Part shown: positions 5,608-8,740 of the stretch, one piece after another
Numbering within the stretch: the first letter of the stretch is position 1
Layout of the letters: every line of letters begins with the position of its first letter
Source: XYA12-FULL-58-9 sp001798605
GTDB lineage: Bacteria > Myxococcota > XYA12-FULL-58-9
DNA: 8,740 bases
Reading direction: 5' to 3'
Assembly: GCA_036736205.1 (NCBI GenBank)
Contig: DAINMX010000265.1
Span: 1-8,740 of the forward strand
The notes under the pieces: model-generated
Told to the model about the DNA's origin: nothing
The model's database searches: none
What the model saw: only the letters and a program-made list of their open reading frames with translations
Translations under genes and position numbers: made by a program

Positions 5608-5994
5608 ATGAACGTTTTGTTAGACACGTGCACATTTCTCTGGATCATTTCGGACAGTCCGGAGCTCTCGCTGCCTGCGAGGGAGGTTTTCCAGAGCCCT
5701 GCCAATGACGTCTATCTGAGCTCAGTTTCCACCTGGGAGATTGCTGTCAAACACTCCCTCGGCAGGCTTCCTCTTCCTCAGGTGCCACAGATTTTTGTGC
5801 CCGAGCAGCGCAAGTGTCACGGGGTTGCATCACTCCTACTCTCGGAAGAAGCGACACTCAATCTGCCCAAGCTTCCCGATTGGCATCGGGACCCTTTTGA
5901 TCGCATGCTGATATGTCAGGCCCTCTCGGGAAATTTCACGCTGTTGACCCCCGACGCTGAGATTCACAGGTACCCTGTGAACTGTTGTTGGTAA
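5608..5994 (+). CDS. vapC: PIN-domain (VapC-type) toxin ribonuclease
   Basis: A 128-residue single PIN domain, a Mg2+- or Mn2+-dependent ribonuclease fold. In VapC toxins it cuts RNA, often tRNA or rRNA, and stops translation when the antitoxin is lost; the target here cannot be read from sequence. Acidic active-site residues are visible: Asp6 in LLDTCTFLW, Glu44 in STWEIAVKHSLG, Asp95 and Asp98 in HRDPFDRML, and Asp116 in LLTPDAEI. The C-terminus (RYPVNCCW) matches the family's usual Y-x-V-x-x-x-W ending, so the protein looks complete and active. The gene follows the antitoxin by 12 bp; an AAGG overlapping the antitoxin stop (TAAGG) may serve as ribosome-binding site, coupling the two. The next gene is on the opposite strand and convergent. 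Confidence 0.9.
   Translation: MNVLLDTCTFLWIISDSPELSLPAREVFQSPANDVYLSSVSTWEIAVKHSLGRLPLPQVPQIFVPEQRKCHGVASLLLSEEATLNLPKLPDWHRDPFDRMLICQALSGNFTLLTPDAEIHRYPVNCCW
5963..5981. repeat. Perfect hairpin-forming inverted repeat in the last codons of the toxin gene
   Basis: TTCACAGG and CCTGTGAA, perfect 8-bp inverted arms, flank the three bases TAC (19 bp in all). The repeat ends 10 bases before the toxin stop codon and is followed by CTGTTGTTGG, which is T-containing but not a run of T. It might stabilise or help end the toxin transcript at the convergent border, or be a protein-binding site; the sequence does not decide. Confidence 0.6.
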
Positions 5995-5997
5995 CTC

Positions 5998-6015
5998 GTC
6001 CCACCTGGCGTGGAC
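5998..6015. terminator. Weak hairpin between convergent genes
   Basis: GTCC(C)AC at 5998-6004 can pair with GTGGAC at 6010-6015 around a 5-base loop, with one bulged C. It sits just after the toxin stop and before the end of the minus-strand repeat protein. No T-run follows on either strand, so it is at best a poor intrinsic terminator. Confidence 0.2.
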
Positions 6016-6036
6016 AAGGTTGGAACAGAAAATTTC

Positions 6037-7848
6037 CTAGCGCTTACTGACAATCGAGCCCCACACAATTTGCCGCCCATCATGGGTGAGCGCTGCGCAC
6101 GTGTATTGCCGACATTCAACCGCGATGAAGTTGGCCCCAGAAGGCGGCGTGGATTCTCCATGGTAATCATCGCCCCAACAGGCAATCGAATTGTCGTCTC
6201 TAAGCCCACAGGTATGATAATCCCCCGCGGTGACGTATCTGAATGGGCCCCAAGGGGGGCTTGATTCACCATAATGGTTCGACCCCCAACATTCTACCGC
6301 GGTGTTGTTTCGGATCCCGCACGCGTGAGAATAACCTACGGTGATTTGCGTGAAGAGAGAGGTGGGCAGTCGCTCCGTTACGCCGTGACCTTCAATATCC
6401 CAACACTCGACCTGCGACATGGCGTTAATCGCACAGGTGCGGCCGTCTCCGGCGCGCAAAGAATCGGCGCGAAAATCGTCACGGGCAATTGTGTATTGGC
6501 TCCGTCCGTCGTCGCCCCAACATTCCACTATATTGTCGGTCCTGATGCCGCAGGTATGATAATTCCCGGCGCTCACATTTCGGAAGGTTCCTGATGGTGG
6601 TGTTGCCTGGCCATAGTTGTTTTCTCCCCAACATACGACGGTGTCATCGCCTTTTATGGCGCACGAATGAGCATATCCGACACTGATTTGTTTGTACGAA
6701 TCAACGGGGGTTTTTGTGGGATCCCACGAATTGTCTCGCCAACATGCCACTTGCCCATCTGAGTTGATCCCACACGTGTGACTCGAACCCACGCCTATCT
6801 GTCGATACGAGCCAGACGGTTTCAGCGATTCAATCTGACCGCCCGGTAACCAACAAACCACCGTGTCGTCGTTTTGAATCGCGCAGGTGCGAATACTCGC
6901 GGCGCTTATTTGCTTGAATGCCTCAGTAGGTGTGCCCAGCGCAGCGTCACCATCCTGACCCCAGCATTTGACGGTGTCGTCCACGGCAATACCGCAGGTG
7001 TGGTGCATGGCTGCGCTAATTTGCGCAAACAAATCTGCTGGTGCTTCCGTTTGGCCCTGACCGTTGAAGCCCCAGCAGGTGACGGTGTCATCACTGCCAA
7101 TCGCGCAATTGTGCATGGCACCTGCACTGATTTGTTTGAATGTACCCGCAGGCGCAGTGGATTGGCCATCGCTGTCAGATCCCCAACACGCGATGGTGTT
7201 ATCGACCATCAAACCACAGGAATGACTGATGCCAATGCTGATCTGTGTGAATAGACCGGCCGGCGGCGTGGTTGCGCCATCAGCAGTCGATCCCCAGCAA
7301 ACCACCGTGTCGTCACTTTTGATGGCACAGGTATGACTGTCCTTGGCGCTGACCTGCTTGAACGTACCCGAGGGAGCGAGGGTCTCGTCGTTGAAATCTT
7401 GTCCCCAGCATTCAAGAGTATCGTCGTCACGTAACGCACACGTGTAATTGTACCCCGCACTGATTTGCTTAAACACGCCCGCTGGAGAAAGAGTTTGATC
7501 GACGCGGTTGCCGCCCCAGCATTCGATGTTGAAGTCGGCACTTCGCAAACCGCAAACATGAAAAACGCCAGCACTCACCTGCAGAAATGGCTCGTTACAT
7601 TCGCCGCCATTACACCCGCTTAGGCAAACCTGACTTTCGGCGACTTCACAACTGCCCCGTTCCAAAACGCAGCGCTCAACCATGTCGTTGTTACAAACGT
7701 GGCTGGGTGCGGGGGAACATTCGTGGAGACATATGTCGGCGTCTCCGGAACTTTGGCCATCGGCATTGTTGGCATTGTTGGCATTGCACCTCACGAGCGT
7801 GAAGGTGATCAAAACAACAAGTGAACGATGAAATGTAGAATTAACCAT
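6037..7848 (-). CDS. Exported RCC1-like repeat protein with Cys-rich N-terminus
   Basis: A 603-residue protein with three parts. Residues 1-20 form a signal peptide with hydrophobic core SLVVLITFTLV and Cys21 as a possible lipidation site; Arg just before Cys21 is atypical for a lipobox. Residues 22-29 are an Asn/Ala repeat. Residues 40-84 hold eight cysteines spaced as in the small Cys-rich modules of many myxobacterial surface proteins. Residues 88-603 are about fourteen RCC1-like repeats of 37 residues with pattern F-x-Q-I-S-A-G-x-x-H-T-C-A-I-x-x-D-D-T-V-x-C-W-G; the last is degenerate. RCC1 repeats build beta-propellers, usually for binding; no enzyme motif is visible. Most repeats carry two cysteines, fitting disulfides outside the cytoplasm. 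It starts 32 bp after the upstream repeat gene, and GGAGA lies 12 bases before the ATG, a rather long gap. The partner is unknown. Confidence 0.85.
   Translation of the reverse strand: MVNSTFHRSLVVLITFTLVRCNANNANNADGQSSGDADICLHECSPAPSHVCNNDMVERCVLERGSCEVAESQVCLSGCNGGECNEPFLQVSAGVFHVCGLRSADFNIECWGGNRVDQTLSPAGVFKQISAGYNYTCALRDDDTLECWGQDFNDETLAPSGTFKQVSAKDSHTCAIKSDDTVVCWGSTADGATTPPAGLFTQISIGISHSCGLMVDNTIACWGSDSDGQSTAPAGTFKQISAGAMHNCAIGSDDTVTCWGFNGQGQTEAPADLFAQISAAMHHTCGIAVDDTVKCWGQDGDAALGTPTEAFKQISAASIRTCAIQNDDTVVCWLPGGQIESLKPSGSYRQIGVGSSHTCGINSDGQVACWRDNSWDPTKTPVDSYKQISVGYAHSCAIKGDDTVVCWGENNYGQATPPSGTFRNVSAGNYHTCGIRTDNIVECWGDDGRSQYTIARDDFRADSLRAGDGRTCAINAMSQVECWDIEGHGVTERLPTSLFTQITVGYSHACGIRNNTAVECWGSNHYGESSPPWGPFRYVTAGDYHTCGLRDDNSIACWGDDYHGESTPPSGANFIAVECRQYTCAALTHDGRQIVWGSIVSKR
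6040..7587 (-). repeat. About 14 tandem 111-bp units encoding RCC1-like repeats
   Basis: The coding DNA is a diverged tandem array of units of about 111 bp (37 codons). The recurring codons spell (F/Y)(K/T/R)Q(I/V)S near the unit start and DD(T/N)(V/I)xCWG in the middle. Units 3, 5 and 9 from the N-terminus are among the most alike at protein level. Units 6, 7, 10 and 11 are more diverged, and unit 11 is a few residues longer. Confidence 0.75.
7762..7788. repeat. 9-bp tandem repeat encoding Asn-Ala-Asn
   Basis: GGCATTGTT occurs twice in tandem (7762-7770, 7771-7779), followed by GGCATTGCA (7780-7788). Read on the minus strand it encodes the NANNANNA stretch just after the signal peptide of the RCC1-like protein. 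Such a short perfect array could change copy number by slippage without shifting frame, altering only linker length. Confidence 0.8.
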
Positions 7849-7880
7849 TAGAGCCCGCTATCTCCGGAACCAACAATATT

Positions 7881-8740
7881 TCAAAGTGAAGAACACCTGG
7901 CGTGCATAAACAGGCCGTCGAGTCCGCCAATGTATAGATTGTCGCCGACTCCCCAAACTGCGGAGGCCCAGATGCCGCCCTCATCTTGACGGGTCCAATG
8001 TTCGCCGTCGTAGCGAAACACCCCGTCGTTGCCAACTGCAAAAACACCCAGGGCCGCAGATCCCCAGACGGTTGACAAATCCCCCGACACTTCGCCGTCA
8101 CCTGTTTGCGACCAGCTTGTCCCATCGTAGTGGTAGATGTTGCCATATTGGCCAACCGCATACATGTCGTTTGCGGCCAATCCCCATATGTCGAGCAAGG
8201 GTTCGTTGATTGGGGAAATATCCGGCATGACGGTCCAGTTCGCGCCGTCGTAGTGGACCACTCCATTGTTCTGAACAAAAAAGATATTATTTGCGCCAAA
8301 TCCCCAAACAGCCACCCAAGGGACATCTGCGATACTTGCAGGGCGGGTCAATTCAATCCAATCGGTGCCGTTGAATTTGAGCGTCGACAAGTTGCCTGTT
8401 GTATAGAGATCGCTGGCGCTTGTGCCCCAAAGGGATCCCATGCCGCCATGCGCGCCAAAGGAGGTCTGACTCCATTGCCCGTCGTAATGCAGCCAATAGG
8501 TGCTGGAGACGGCATAAATGTCATCCGACGCGAGGCCCCAAAACGCCCCCGGAATGACAAAGTCGTCCACAGGGGGGGCGGGCAAAGTCATATTGGTCCA
8601 CGAGACACCGTCATAGTGCATGACGGTTCCAGCGGGACCAGACTCTCCAGAAACCACGCCGCTCGCAAAAATGTCATCGGCCGCGATTCCCCAGATCTCA
8701 AAAATATCCATTCCCTCGTTTCCTTCGGGGAGCGGTATGG
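7881..8740 (-). CDS. WG-type beta-propeller repeat protein, N-terminus beyond the right edge
   Basis: The frame is open to the right edge (nine more codons precede the ATG at 8711), so the true start and any signal peptide lie outside the window. The visible 285 or so residues are about seven diverged repeats of 37-55 residues with pattern (V/I/L/F)WG-x-x-A-x-(D/N)(D/N)(I/L/M)(Y/F)AVG, then HYDG-x-x-W; the last ends as VWGVGDNLYIGGLDGLFMHARC. Repeats of this WGSSASDVFAVG...HYDGSAW sort are common in myxobacterial surface proteins and probably fold as a beta-propeller. Only one Cys is visible, near the C-terminus, unlike the Cys-paired neighbour. An in-frame ATG at 8711 exists, but it falls inside what looks like a repeat, so I do not take it as the start. 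The next gene follows after 32 bp on the same strand, so the two probably form an operon. Confidence 0.75.
   Translation of the reverse strand, partial: IPLPEGNEGMDIFEIWGIAADDIFASGVVSGESGPAGTVMHYDGVSWTNMTLPAPPVDDFVIPGAFWGLASDDIYAVSSTYWLHYDGQWSQTSFGAHGGMGSLWGTSASDLYTTGNLSTLKFNGTDWIELTRPASIADVPWVAVWGFGANNIFFVQNNGVVHYDGANWTVMPDISPINEPLLDIWGLAANDMYAVGQYGNIYHYDGTSWSQTGDGEVSGDLSTVWGSAALGVFAVGNDGVFRYDGEHWTRQDEGGIWASAVWGVGDNLYIGGLDGLFMHARCSSL

Noticed and set aside
6274..7254. Plus-strand open frames within the RCC1-like repeat array
   Set aside because: They arise from the periodic antisense of the repeats, which reuses the same stop-free words, and none has its own motif or start signal.
7742..7870. 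The 10-base word TCTCCGGAAC present at 7742-7751 and 7861-7870
   Set aside because: A single short repeated word, one copy in coding sequence and one near the intergenic gap, with no flanking similarity; chance is enough.

Overview
The window reads as a bacterial chromosome segment of medium GC content. It is most plausibly from a Myxococcota-like or other 'deltaproteobacterial' lineage. The pointers are inferred from gene content: an RCC1-type repeat protein with a Cys-rich N-terminus, a second exported-looking protein built of WG..A.DD(I/L)(Y/F)AVG propeller repeats, and a DsrMK/TmcBC-like membrane redox module. The taxonomic call is tentative. I see no rRNA, tRNA, CRISPR array, insertion sequence or phage gene.

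Positions 224-5201, plus strand: a co-directional block of five genes with short gaps of 49, 44, 30 and 1 bp. The order is (1) a variant macro-domain protein, (2) a five-helix NarI/DsrM-like cytochrome b membrane protein, (3) a DsrK/HdrD-like iron-sulfur protein with two ferredoxin-type cluster motifs and a CCG domain, fused at its C-terminus to a response-regulator receiver (REC) domain, (4) a soluble histidine kinase with two tandem PAS domains that each carry the same four cysteines, and (5) a stand-alone REC protein. The two receivers are close relatives and share an unusual segment before the KP lysine. My reading is a quinone- or thiol-linked electron-transfer module whose catalytic subunit is itself a phospho-acceptor of a redox-sensing kinase, with no DNA-binding output anywhere in the block. 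This is the most interesting part of the window. I do not know a named system with this layout.

Positions 5202-5994, plus strand: a short intergenic stretch, then a Phd/VapB-type antitoxin and a PIN-domain (VapC-type) toxin. A near-consensus sigma70-like promoter sits so close to the antitoxin ATG that the mRNA should be leaderless. An 8-bp inverted repeat overlaps the -10 box and the start codon and could be the autoregulatory operator. A perfect 8-bp-arm hairpin lies in the last codons of the toxin gene.

Positions 6037-8740, minus strand, convergent with the toxin gene: two repeat proteins, probably co-transcribed. The upstream one runs off the right edge and is made of about seven WG-type propeller repeats. 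The downstream one has a signal peptide, an eight-cysteine segment and about fourteen RCC1-like repeats of 37 residues, nearly all with a Cys pair. Both look like cell-surface or secreted beta-propellers, with no obvious link to the redox operon.

The left edge (1-223) is unresolved. It has a possible 3' end of a gene on the plus strand but no recognisable family.
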